Below, one piece after another: positions 38,201 to 50,100 of a stretch of DNA of 64,000 nucleotides. Below the pieces are notes generated by a model. That model did not search any database. It was given only the letters and a program-made list of their open reading frames with translations, and was not told where the DNA came from. This DNA is from Gorsachius magnificus (Eukaryota; Chordata; Aves; Pelecaniformes; Ardeidae). The translations under genes and the position numbers were made by a program. Each line of letters opens with the position of its first letter. Position 1 is the stretch's first letter. The DNA is taken from the NCBI GenBank assembly GCA_034008185.1, contig CM067109.1:56754801-56818800 (forward strand), in the 5' to 3' direction.

Positions 38201-41050
38201 AATGGGCAGTAAAAACTTAGATTTAGCATGAAAACAGAAGTGTAGTTCAAAATAGATGTTTGTACAGATTCTCTTCCGTGGCTTGATTTCTCTTTAAAAG
38301 AAGACAAAAATGGCAGTTTGCTCAGTTCTTTGATATTCTCTAACATCAGACAAAACAGTTTGAATGCTTTTGTGCCACCTCCTTATTTACCTCTAGAGAC
38401 AGTTAATGACTGTTGAAGTCTCTTGTCTGCTGTGAGAAAATACCAATCTGAAAACTAACCAGCCTATTTCTTCTTTAGTGCCAAAGAAGGAAGTGGAAGA
38501 TTATTCAAACTGCCCCTTTTTCACTCACACGGAAATCTTTTGCAATACCTCAGAATGTCTGTTCCATGGTTGTCAGGTACAAGGTTGCCAAAATTCACGA
38601 TGGCCTATACTAACCTCTGATAAATTTTTTAGGCAACAAACGACTATATGAATCTCTTTATTAAACCTACCTGATACTACACCAATGATGGCTATGAAAA
38701 ACACTGAGTTTGTGGGGATGATTAGTTCTGTAAGGTAAAGCAGGCTCTACAGAATCTTCTGCTCCACCTGCTTTGTAGCATAAATTATGGGTTCCCACTG
38801 CTATTTCTTTGCCAAGGTAAATAGTGCAGGGCAAAATGAGCGATCCAGGTGCAGGAGGTAGTGATATTAATAATGTAGAAAAACTGGTTAGAACATCTCC
38901 ACATGAATGTAGTACTAAGTTAGAGGTGCTGTTTCGAACCTCTGCAGCTCAGGATACCCTTGAAAAAGTAAGTGCAATAAGAGATGTCCCAAAACCACCC
39001 TGAGGTGGGTTTTTTTTTGCTGGGGGGGTGGGGGTGGGGAGGAAGAAATTATTTTTACTTATAACTTCCAATGAGCAAAACAGTCATTGTTTTCATTTCT
39101 GATGGATGCAGCTTAACTGGGAGAACTGAGGAAGAAACACACAGTGCTTCCACAATGTAATTAATTTAGCAACAAGCATACCAGCTGCATTACTCAGACA
39201 ATGCAATCCTTGCTACTCTTAGGGCAAAACAAAATGACCCAGGCAGAAGCTTGGAGAGCAGCTCTGTCAGACTTCACGTATGGCATGTGAGTTAGCGTCC
39301 CATATTACTACCAGCAGTCACTTTCCATCATCCACCAAGGAACTCACTGGAAAACAGCAGGTCTCATTTGGTGTGGAAGGCAAAGCAAGTGTCATGCTGG
39401 AATGAGCCCTGTGAGACAAATTGGTGATGCAAAAGTGGATGGAATTAGGCTGATATCTCAAAAAGCTATTTAATACAAACTTCCAAGTAAGGATAGAACC
39501 TACTAGACACCACGCTTCAGCCAAAGGACACATTCTCCTCATTTGCAGCCCTGTGTTTGGCAACTCCTGCGTCACCAGATCCAACTGTCTGGCATATGCA
39601 TTAACACAATACATTGCACAGTGTTGAGTAAAAAGTCAAAGGAACTAGAGAGAAACGAGAAAGAAAATATGGTGAACATGTTTGAACTTCGAAGAAGTTG
39701 GAAGGAGTTACATGAGGAAGTGAATCTAATTTAACAGTCTAAGTACTGCAGTAGGGTTACTTTCTTCTTTAACACCTTTCTTACTGATACAGGTGATAAT
39801 GATTTATTACATAATGTACACCCTAAATGCATGATGGGTAGCAGAAAAACATCAGGTAACGTGGATAGAATAAGAGTTATTTGTTAGCAGCCCTGATCCT
39901 AGGAACAGCCTTTTATCCTTTCATATTTGGTGTCTTTTTGCAATTAGATATTAGAGTTGTGCTTGGTTTGACACTGGGGTAGGATATGATTTAGGAAGAT
40001 CTAAGCAGAAAAAAATGCCTTTTGCTTATTGTTTCTAAATATTACTTATAATAAGAATTTGCCTGTCTATGGGGAAAGAGCTAGATTTGGAGGAAATGCA
40101 GCTTTATTTTGCCCTTAATTGTTTAAATCCATACATGGTTAATAGAAAGCAGTTTTATGCTTCATCTAATTTATTAGAGTGTTCATGTTTATGGAATCAA
40201 TATTGCTGTTGTCTGTGCTGTGTTATCACTGGAAGGAAATAATTTTGAAGGAAATGCTTGAGGTAGGGTCAGAATGCTCTCTTCCTCTTTTAACTTTAGG
40301 GCTTTATTCCCATCCTCTAGACCCCAAACAAAAGAAAACACAAACTGGTCTTGAGTTACTTCTGGGATTCTTCTTTGTATGTGTCTTATGTATTCACAGC
40401 TTTGGTTTGACTCTGCAGATGGGTAGGGCAGCACCAGGCCAGGTTTACTGGCAAGGACAAGTGACTGCATAGTGAGGCAACTTTTGGGAGTAATGCAGAG
40501 TAACCCTTCTGCCCACAGCACAGATGGGTCTGGCACAGACTGCTTGCAGGAGTACTGGGACTGTGTGCACAGCAACTGGAACGTAGCCCAAAAGCCAGGA
40601 GTGGAAATTATGGCTAACGCTTTCCATTGTTGCTGTGCAAGTATTTCCTGTGTTAAGAAAACAACGAGGTTGCAGGCGAACAGTGCGTATGGAGAAGGGT
40701 CTCTTTGCAGTGGCAGGCATGAGTGATGATTAGGGCTATTTCTTCAACAGGCAGCAGAAGGAAGATTGCTAAACAAAAGCGGTTGCTTTATATAGATGGC
40801 AGTGCTGTCACAAATGCAGGCATGCCCTGCACGTGCCTGGGAACCAGCATCACACATCTTGGTGATGGCAGGAGTATTACAAACTCCAGGTTCCTTTTAA
40901 AAGTGAGAAATTTTCACCAGAACCTTTTTTGTTTGCTCAGCCATTTCTTAGTATGTGAACAAGGCTGCATCAGCAAGCCCAGGGAAGGAAAGAAGAAAAT
41001 GATCTTAAAAGCTGATAATTAGCGTGCAGGAAAAAAACATTGCCGCCATT
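35241..41050. other. intergenic, no gene recognised
   Basis: About 5.8 kb of AT-rich DNA. The open frame 35253-35690 (plus, 145 codons) directly follows LTR copy 2 but shows no retroviral or other motif that I recognise. A G-rich run at 39022-39043 is listed separately. Confidence 0.4.
39022..39043 (+). repeat. G-rich run with quadruplex potential
   Basis: Runs of 7, 5 and 4 or more G separated by single T, followed by AGG. The 7-G run can supply two tetrads' worth of guanines, so a G-quadruplex could form. Confidence 0.6.
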
Positions 41051-41051
41051 T

Positions 41052-41305
41052 CATAGAATCATAGAATCGTTCAGGTTGGAAAAGACCTTTAAGATCATAA
41101 AGTCCAACCGTTAACATAACCCTGCCATCCCACCACTAAATCATGTCCCTAAGCACCTCGTCTACCCATCTTTTAAATACCTCCAGGGACGGGGACTCAA
41201 CCACTTCCCTGGGCAACCCGTTCCAATGCCTGATAACCCTTTCTGCGAAGAAATTTTTCCTAATGTCTAACCTGTCTATTTCCTTCACTACCTCCTCCCT
41301 GCACT
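41052..41305 (-). mobile_element. CR1 LINE 3' tail, different subfamily
   Basis: The plus strand begins with two copies of the ATCATAGA octamer and 'ttcaggttggaaaagaccttt', then the CR1 3' UTR and the end of ORF2 in reverse. Its wording (for example 'agtccaaccgttaacataaccctgcc') differs from the copies at 8.8, 23.9 and 57.7 kb, so it belongs to another CR1 lineage. It is truncated after about 250 bp. Confidence 0.88.
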
Positions 41306-44300
41306 GTCAGTCACTAGGACAATGATTTTCATCTTCTGCTGTTCCTTATGCTATTGCATAGGTGAAAAAGCTTTCTCCCTTGTAGCTTGAAAATTAACAA
41401 AGCCTCTGCAGCTTTCTGTAAAGAGAAGTGAGGGCCTATGCAGGGTATTCCCGGACATAAAAAAGCAAATCTACCACTGGGGCAGTATGTCTCTTGTGGT
41501 TTTGAGAGGATACTGTTCTTCCCAGCACTTCTAAATACAACTTCTATGAATGAGTCACTGGTTCAATTTTTTTATTCTTTATGTCATTGTGAAACTAATT
41601 CTTGCAGTAAAGATGGACAGTTTTGACAAATTGGCTTACTCTCTTTTGTAACGTGTTCCCAAACTTGTAAAGCCTCATAAGCATCAAATATCTGCTCCTT
41701 TTATCTCTGTACTCATTCCCGCTTAAGCTTATGCCCTTCTAACAGGCTCTTCCCTCTGAGAGATTGCCCTTTTCTGTAAGCCTTTAGCACATTTACCTTC
41801 TATTTTTCCCCATGAAAAGTGGGAATTAAGAACCAAGTATCTCTTAAGTTCTAGGTCAGAAAATACAGTTTCTATTTTTTTTTTTTCTTTCCAACTCGTC
41901 AGAAACAGAAATTACTCAGATTCACCAAAATCTGAAATTAAGGGTTTTTTCTGGTTTTTGTTACATTTAACAAGCTGAAAAATCCACTGCCCATCCCATT
42001 GTTTGTGGCTTTCTTAACAGATCTCAGCTAACAACCTCCTGTAGCACATTAGTACTGCTTACATGCCATTTCTGATCAGAAATAGCTTGACACTAACCTC
42101 CAAGTTGCCTAACATCTATTCATCTGCAAGGCATTGCACAAATCATGACAATACAGTAAACATCTCCTAACCTACTTCACTGAGATCCCCGGTCTTGTTC
42201 TTCTACATTTCATTGTGGGATTCCTGGTAACAATCTCTGTTGATTGTTGAGAAACACAAGGTATTCTGGAACTCGGACTCTCAGACATACAAGAATCTTA
42301 TTTATTTATCTTCAAGGCTGGAAGCTGCCTGAGATGCCTTGTCCTGTACTGCTTTTCTTGTGCTACCAAAGCCTCTGTTGGTAGGATTCTTCCAAAGATT
42401 GCACAAAACCATTAATCAGGCTGTGTTGTATCTTTCCTTTTGTAGCAGATTAGAAATCTGAATCAAAGGTTTTAATTGCTTTTATAATGTGTGATAGACT
42501 GGTCACAAACATTTTGATCTGGGTCAGCTGTGGCTGGAAAAAAATGTGTGACATACACCGAACATTCAGATGGCCATCATTATGATTCAGCCTAATCAGG
42601 ACTAGTTAGATCACAGTTATTTAATCTGAAACATCTGTTAAACCATTTTTGGAAAAAGGATAAATAGAGAGGGCTGCAAAATGCTTTCAAAGGCTCTTTG
42701 CAAAAAAAAAAAAAAAAAAAGGTTGGGTTCTTTAGCAGTTTTAAAATTTACAGAATTTTAAATGCTAACCATTAAGTATGTCCATGTGGCACAACACAAT
42801 GCCATGCAGAGACAAGGGAAAGCAGTTAAGTTAGTTGAAAGTGCTTTTTTCAAGAAGGCTTTCGTGTGGAGAAAAGGCACTAGAAAGAGAAACAGTCATT
42901 CAAATGCATATGGAATTTTTAAACACATTGATGTAAGCTTTCAAAAAGCATCAGGCTCTACATCTTTCTGTCATACTTCTACAATATCTGAATTGCACCA
43001 GTAATCAAACAAGCTTTGTCTCTCACACATTGTTTAGTAACATACAAATGGTAATTGCTAGTTTTCTATAATTACCAGAAGCTGCTCAGTAGATAATATC
43101 AGCTATGCTTTACTATGCAGACATTAATAGTACCTGTTGCTTCACCGTAACCTAATGCAGTCTTGTTAGCCATCACATTAATCTGCAGTTATTTCTTCTA
43201 GAAGAATGTGGTCTATTCAAATAGAACAAAACTTCATACTGTTAAAAAAAAAAAGAAAAAAAGAAAAATTAACTCCGGTGGTTTGCTATTCCAGACTAAA
43301 ATACAGAAAAAATACTTTCAAAGCTGGTGTGTTTATCACTCTTGCAAGAGTGTTTTGTATATATCTTTGTACTCTGATTTCATCACCTGGTTTCAGCCCA
43401 CTAAAAGTAAGGCATGCCAGAATGTCCTTGGATTGAACTCCTGAATCAATGAGAGCTTTGTCACGCTGGGAATGGAAACTTCCAAGGAGCTGGTTAAAAT
43501 GCTACTAGTTTTACTACATGGCACTCATTTTTCTCAGTCACCTCCTGAATATTTCACTGAGCCTGGTGTAACCAGAATTTCCAGCTTGGCTAGGACAGCC
43601 CTAGTATATCCCAGTATCCAGCAGGTATTTTTTTGCTATTTTTCCATTTTACATGGAGGAAACAGGATATTCTTGCTCCCACCTTAAGCCGTGCCTAGGA
43701 ATGCACCCTTTTGCAGCATGGCAGCAGGAGACAGGGACTCTGGCACAGGGTTGTGATGTGATACAGGTCATATGTTTTACTACGAAACAAGATGAACAGA
43801 TTGTGTTCTGCATTGCACTGAATGTTGGGTAGTATGATGAGTCAACAGTAGCTGTAGATAAAGTAGCATAAGCAGGGAATGGATATTCCTTCCTAGCTGC
43901 CTGACATGGCGCCCGAGTATCCTCACTGCAGGTATGAACTATCAAACGGCTCTTCTGGCTGATAATGCTAGCAGACATGCTCATCACTAAAATTTGATGA
44001 TGCTTTTGGAAGAAACATGCCTGCTAACTCTACTAAACTTTAGTGTAGGTAACTGAATTCTACTCGTTCAAGATCCCCCCTCTCCAGTGTGAACGACGTA
44101 TAATTACTAGCAAACGAAAAACATGTCTAATATCAAGGATGGCTCAAGTTTTAGCTGGATCACAGCAAACCATCATGATGACTGACAGAAATTATTAGCG
44201 TTGGAACTACTTCACAGAATGAAGTAGAAGTCATCAGTTAGACTTCTGTGAAATTACCTAACTATATAGTTCTTAAACAAATACTTCCTTTACTTACTAT

Positions 44301-46000
44301 TTCCCAAGGTTACTTTCCCAATACGGAGAAGATTGTAAACTTCATGCCCAAACTGATGGACGCGGAAAAAAAAGACTTTGCGTGCCATCTTGTGGATACC
44401 GCAAGAACATCAACTTTTATTCTGAAAAGATGTATTAATTAAAAAAACAAAACCAAAAACAACGGAAGAACACAAGTCTGTATCTCCTTAAATGCCAGTT
44501 ATAACCTGATGCATAATTCTTTACTATCAAGGAGAAACGGGTTATGGAAAGTACAATTTGGTCTGTTTCTTGCTCTTCAGCTGAAATAAACAGTTCTAAT
44601 GGCCATGGGGTCACATTGCCAACTGGTAATGGTCTGTCATCAGTTAAGCAACTATGTAACAACCTCAAGATTTGGACTTAATATCCAAGATACTTCCATT
44701 AGGAAGTATCACTGGAAACACTTTTTGTAACATTATTCTCTATATGCTGGGAGACAGCAGAACAAGAATATATCCTGCGGTAGCACACTTAGGACATCTT
44801 TCTCTTCCACTTTTCCTTCTAACATACACACTACCACCACTCTGTTGCCCAGCTACAGCTACATATATAATGATTCTGTAAATCAGTCAAAGCTACTCAA
44901 ACTGAAGTAGTGAGTTTAAATGTCAGCATGAAAAGCATGGTGGGGAATGGGGACAAGAGAGAAAACAAAAAATAAGAGGGCAAATTTGAAGCAGAATCAC
45001 TTTTAAAAATAATTTTGACCTTCTTATATAAAATAGTTTGTGTCCACAGCTTCCATGAGCTGGTAGCATTCAGTATTTTATAGTATGACATATAAGTCTG
45101 CTTCTCAGGACAGTTTCCATTCTTAAGTTATTTACTTGAAATGCCATTAGATATAAGCACAAGCCATAAGTGTTTACACTGCTTTTCTCCATTAAGAAGT
45201 AGCTAACAGAGTTAGTGGTAAGTCCTGAAATATTTTTGTAGTTTATATCAAGCTGGTAAAATTAACAACTGTGTTCTAGAAGAAAAAGGGGAAAAGACTG
45301 GAAATTCACTTAAAGGATTTTGGTAGTATTTCCAGATATAGAGTGTGTGTTTATACACAAATTTGCTTATGTGCAGCAGAGCAGTGCTGAATGAGACCCC
45401 CGAACTCAAATGGCATATATACCATGGATACAAACAGACTGTCCCCCGACAGGCTGCCTGCTCTGTACTTTAGATAGATTACAGACATTTTTGTCACTTA
45501 ATAATACTATTTTGAATGAATGCAAGCTCAATTTATTTGAACTAGATCGGGGCCATAGAAAGGAGAGCGTTAATCACCTAAAGACATCAAAGAGATTTAT
45601 CAATACAGCTACAACACAAAGAGCAACTGGAAACAGGAAGGGAAGGGAAATGCTGAGTTACCCTTCACTTTCCTTTAGGTATATAGAGTCAGTACAGGAT
45701 GAGCATTTCTGTCTTGATGCTTTTTTTCCAAAGGAAATCCCTTTGCTACCAGGGGTAATGGCAGAAAAGGAGAGCATGAGCATCACTGGCAAATCAGAGG
45801 GAAGTAAAGAAAATTTTCAGTAATGCTGAAAATGCTCTGAAGCATTTAACCTTTTCTGAAACAAAAGGCAAAACCAGAGTTACGAAGAAAGAGACCATCA
45901 TTACTTCTACGCATGGGCAGAAAGCGTAAGAAGGAGCTTTTCAGGTACGAGGGCTAAGATGTGGCAGCCGTCGGTCACTCCGAGTAGCTGCTACTGAACA
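41306..46000. other. intergenic, no gene recognised
   Basis: AT-rich DNA, with a 19-base A run at 42702-42720 and an A-rich patch near 43243. Open frames such as 43649-43987 (minus) and 45410-45823 (plus) are not recognised. Confidence 0.4.
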
Positions 46001-46019
46001 GCCACAGCTCTCACTGTTC

Positions 46020-47140
46020 AGTTTTCGTTGCGCACGAAGGCTGCCGGCTTGCCCGGACCCAGTCGCTCCCCTAGAGCGGACCCTGGCGAGGCCTGCCGGC
46101 CGCAGCGAAGGGCATCCCCGTGCGCCTGACAGCCCGAGCACCGCCGCCTGCCTCCCCCGGGAGGCATCCCTTGGCTCAGCTCCCAAAACGAATGACCCGC
46201 GCCGCGCCGCACCGCGCAGACTTCCCCTGCCAGGCCGAGCCCGTACCCCGGCCAGCGGCCTGCCCGGCCCGCAGAAGCGGCCCGGGAGCGGGCCCTGCGC
46301 CGCACGCCCGGCCTCGCCTCCCGCAGCCCGCGGGCAGACGGCGACCCTTCGGGCGGCCCGAAAGCGCGCTGCCGGCCTGAGACACGGCGGGACGGGGCGA
46401 GAGGGTCTATCAACAAGCCCCTGCCGGGAGGGGTGAGGAGGCCGCCGCCACACGCCGCTCCGGCGGCCTCTGCCAGCCAGGCCCAGGCGCTGCCCTGCCC
46501 GCGACGCGAGGGAGGGAGGGAGGAAGGGAGCCCCCGGTCGGGCGGCCGCGCGCGGACCCCTTCCCGCCGAGCAGGCCGCCGGGACGCAGCTACGCGGCAG
46601 ACTGAGCATGCGCAGCCCCTCCCCCTGGGCGGGGTCGTAATGTCAGTGTGGGCAAGTCCATTCTTGAGGGGAGGCAGGCGGCTGTCAGGGAGTTGGATGA
46701 ATTGTAAATCGGAACGCGGCAACTCTTTCCTCCCCTCTCTTTGGTAGTGTCTAGAGCGGGGCGGTGGACGGGGCTGCGTGCGCGGCGAAGCGGTTCTGTG
46801 GAGCGCCGGGTTCGGAGCTGGTAGCGGCTGTCGGCGGCGTCGCGTGCCCGCCCCAACGGCCGGAGGCCGCCATGAGGCACCTGCCCTACTTCTGCCGCGG
46901 GGAGGTGGTGAAGGGCTTCGGCAGGGGCTCCAAGGAGCTGGGCATCCCCACTGGTGAGCGCCGTGCGCGGGGGGCGGCCGGGGCGGCGCCCGCGGCGGGG
47001 GGGGGAGGCTGGAGTGCACCCGCCGATGGCGCCGGCGTCGGACCCGGGGGTCTCTCGGCAGCCCGAACCGCTCGGGCCGCCTCAGCGGAGACGCGCCGCG
47101 CCGCGGCTCTCCCGCCGAAGAGAGGGGCGGGGGGGTCTCG
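46020..47140 (+). promoter_or_regulatory. RFK: CpG island and RFK promoter
   Basis: Very GC- and CpG-rich DNA covering the RFK start codon, exon 1 and the start of intron 1. It contains a GCATGCGCAG word (46606-46615), a good match to an NRF1 site, and a GC box GGGCGGGG (46627-46634). Both are typical of housekeeping promoters without a TATA box. Transcription probably starts about 46.65-46.8 kb. The long open frames on the minus strand (46018-47019, 45941-46609) are GC artefacts. Confidence 0.75.
46872..46953 (+). CDS. RFK: RFK coding exon 1
   Basis: 82 bp, 27 codons plus one base (phase 1 end). The donor is ACTG|GTGAGC. The 5' UTR is open in frame back to 46755, with a GTG but no ATG, so ATG 46872 is the first AUG in this frame. 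Confidence 0.96.
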
Positions 47141-50100
47141 GTGGCCGGTGACTAAGCTTGTTTGAACTCGGGAGACGCCCAGGTGCCCTGCACAATTGCG
47201 CTATTGCCGTGACTTGCTCTTTAAAGAGCCTGTAAATAGGCTTCGCTTGTTTCCTGTTAGCGTTTCTCTGACTCTTTTTTTCTACGTTGCTTAGAGTCTT
47301 CTGCCCTCTTTGTGTTATTCCCCCTCCCTCCGCCCCCCCCCCCCCCCATTCTGCTAAGCGGTTTCTTTCTTTTTTTTTTTTTTGTTCGTTTAATCATCTA
47401 ATGGTCGTCATGATGATGTACAGGATGTAGATAAGTGATCACATGCACGCTGTTATGGTGTGGCAGCTTGGAAAATACCGTTCACATAAACCTCAGATTA
47501 GGACAAGAAAAGGAGTTGGCACTGGGAGTAGCTGCAAGGAAGGAAGTTCAAGGGAAGTAATGTAGAGGTTAAAAGACAGAACAGGTGGACTTAGCCTGCA
47601 AAGAAATATATTTACCTGTTGCTCATCTCTCTGTTTCAGTTGTCTAAATAGAGATAGATGTGTAATTCAAGTGAATTTTGGCCTGTCTTAAACAGACACT
47701 GAAGTTCAACAATTGTGTTGCACCACTCCTAGCAGACCAGGAAACTATAAGACCAATCTCAAGGCGCTGGATTTCTGACAACACTTGTTAATAATTTCTC
47801 ATTTTTCTTGTGATGGTGTGTGAATGGTGCATTGGTATCAGGGAGTAGGGGAGGGAAGTTGTTACTGCTTGTGAGCCATAAATTCCTTCAAATCAACTTG
47901 GTGTCTTGCGTGAAAAGATCTACTAATGTGGGAATTAGAAGTAGAATAGTAATTTTGAAAGAAGGTTAGGTTCAGTCAGAGGGGAATTTATTTTACTCTG
48001 GATACGTAGTTTTCAAAGAAAATCCTGGAAATCCACAGATGCCTCTGAAAGGCAACCTGTACAAAATTGACAGGTGATTATTTCTACATATTGTATTTCA
48101 TAAGTAATTCTTTTACTAACAATTGAATAGTTCTGAGATGCTATTTTATAGTACAGAAGAAACCTTTCTTTTCCCATTTTTCACCATATTAAAGCTACGA
48201 TAGTTATCCTAAGAGTGAAATGCATTCTGAGTGAATATACTACATATTTATTAATTATTACTGCAGAAGAGAATGTGTATAACTATAAAATATGGTATGT
48301 GTAAGAGATGTGATAATTCTGGTGTTACCACAGGGACTGAATTTTATGAAGCTGTTTTGTATTTTATACTTTGCTAGCTGGCATGTTGCATCATTCTCAA
48401 TTGTCATCAGTGGTATGTTTGTAAATAGTATATAGGCAGAGTTTGGCTTTTAAGTGTTTGGAGATTCTTGACCTACACAAAGTCACTCACACTTTACCCT
48501 TTCTGAAACTTCTACAGCTAACTTCTCTGAGCAAGTAGTTGAAAGCTTTCCATCTGATATCTCTACGGGTATATACTATGGATGGGCCTGTGTTGGAAAT
48601 GGAGATGTGCATAAAATGGTTTTGAGCATAGGATGGAATCCTTTCTATAAGAATATTAAGAAATCAGTGGTAAGAATTTTGGTTTGTGTGGGGATTTTAT
48701 TGTAACAAATGAGCCAGATGTATTTGCTATCCATATCATATGTTTGTATTCTGAAAAGAAAATACTCTCAGTAGCCAGAGAGTATGCAGCTGCAGGTGAA
48801 TAAAGCTTATTATCTTCTTTCTATTCCATCATTACTGAAATACTTCTAAAATAAAAAAAATTTAACAGTGTTTCTGAAATGTTGGTTGCTTATGGTGCTG
48901 ATAGCTAACTAAACATAAGCTTGATAGATGCATTGAATTTACTCGTTATGAGAACCCTAGCATGAGCTGGAGCATACTAATCTATTATTCTCTGCAATCT
49001 ATACACATATCAAATAAGAGATGTTGGGGCATCTTGATTTGTAATGCTTTCCTATTAATTCTTCTCTTAAATGATGGAATCCATACATGAGGTGCTGTGG
49101 CTTGATATACAGAATAAACATTCAAAGGTACATACTCATAGGATAGAGGAGTTGAGTGGCAGCTCTGTTTTTCTTGACCTGTCTGTCAGGTGCTGGTGCT
49201 TCTCCTGAATCTTGCAGAGCTCTGTTTTAATTGTTTAAAACACTTTTATTTGGGCATAAATCTCTGCTTCTAAGGTTCTAAGTGTTTAAGACTCCATAAT
49301 GCACTTGTCTTACATAAAAGTATACTTTCTGAAATTTTTATAGATAATTTTTCTAAGCAAGTAGTCAAAAGCTTTCAGTCTGTTCTCTCTGCTGGTATAT
49401 GCTATGGGTGGGCCTGTGTTGGAGAGGGAGATGTGCATAAAATGGTTTTGAGCGTAAGATGGAACCCTGTCTCAGCCTTTGCTCCTTGAATTTTATCATT
49501 CACTTCCCATGTGAGCTGCTTGTAAAAGCTCTCCTTAAGCCAACGATTTCAGTCAAAATCTTCATAGTTATTTAGATGCAACAACTCAACGATAAAACAT
49601 TAAGCATTGTTTGCAGTTTGCTTCCTTGAAATCTTAACTCTTATAAGTGGTGAAGCATTTCTCCTGAATAATGGCTTGCTTTTTTTTTGGGGGGGGGGGG
49701 GGGGAGGATCAGAATACTCCTAATTGAGTAGTGTTTCTTAAATTCCATGCAAAGTACATTTCTCCTTACTAACATATGCAAAAGCCCTAGCCTTTTAATC
49801 TTGCATTATACATGCTAAACTACATGTCCCTTTTATTGGTGTGTGTTGGGGAGAGTTTGAATTAAGAATATTAGCTGTACATCTTTACACCAAGGGAAAT
49901 AAAGTTCATCATAAATGCCAACTTATTTATCTTCCTTTAGGAAACGCACATTATCCACACCTTCAAAGAAGACTTTTATGGAGAAATTCTTAGTATAGTC
50001 ATAATTGGATATATTCGACCAGAAAAAAACTTTGATTCCTTAGGTCAGTATTGCAGGTCTGCCTCAAACTAGTCTCTTATTTGTCTTACTCATGCAAGTA

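Noticed and set aside
43649..43987. 112-codon minus-strand frame
   Set aside because: No domain recognised; its length is within chance expectation for this much sequence.
45941..47019. Minus-strand frames of 222 and 333 codons, opposite RFK exon 1
   Set aside because: CpG-island artefact: biased composition, no domain, and opposite to a well supported gene start.
49344..49489. Second RFK gene or processed pseudogene
   Set aside because: Only exon 2 with its upstream intron flank is copied, in the same orientation inside the same gene, so it is an internal exon duplication and not a retrocopy.
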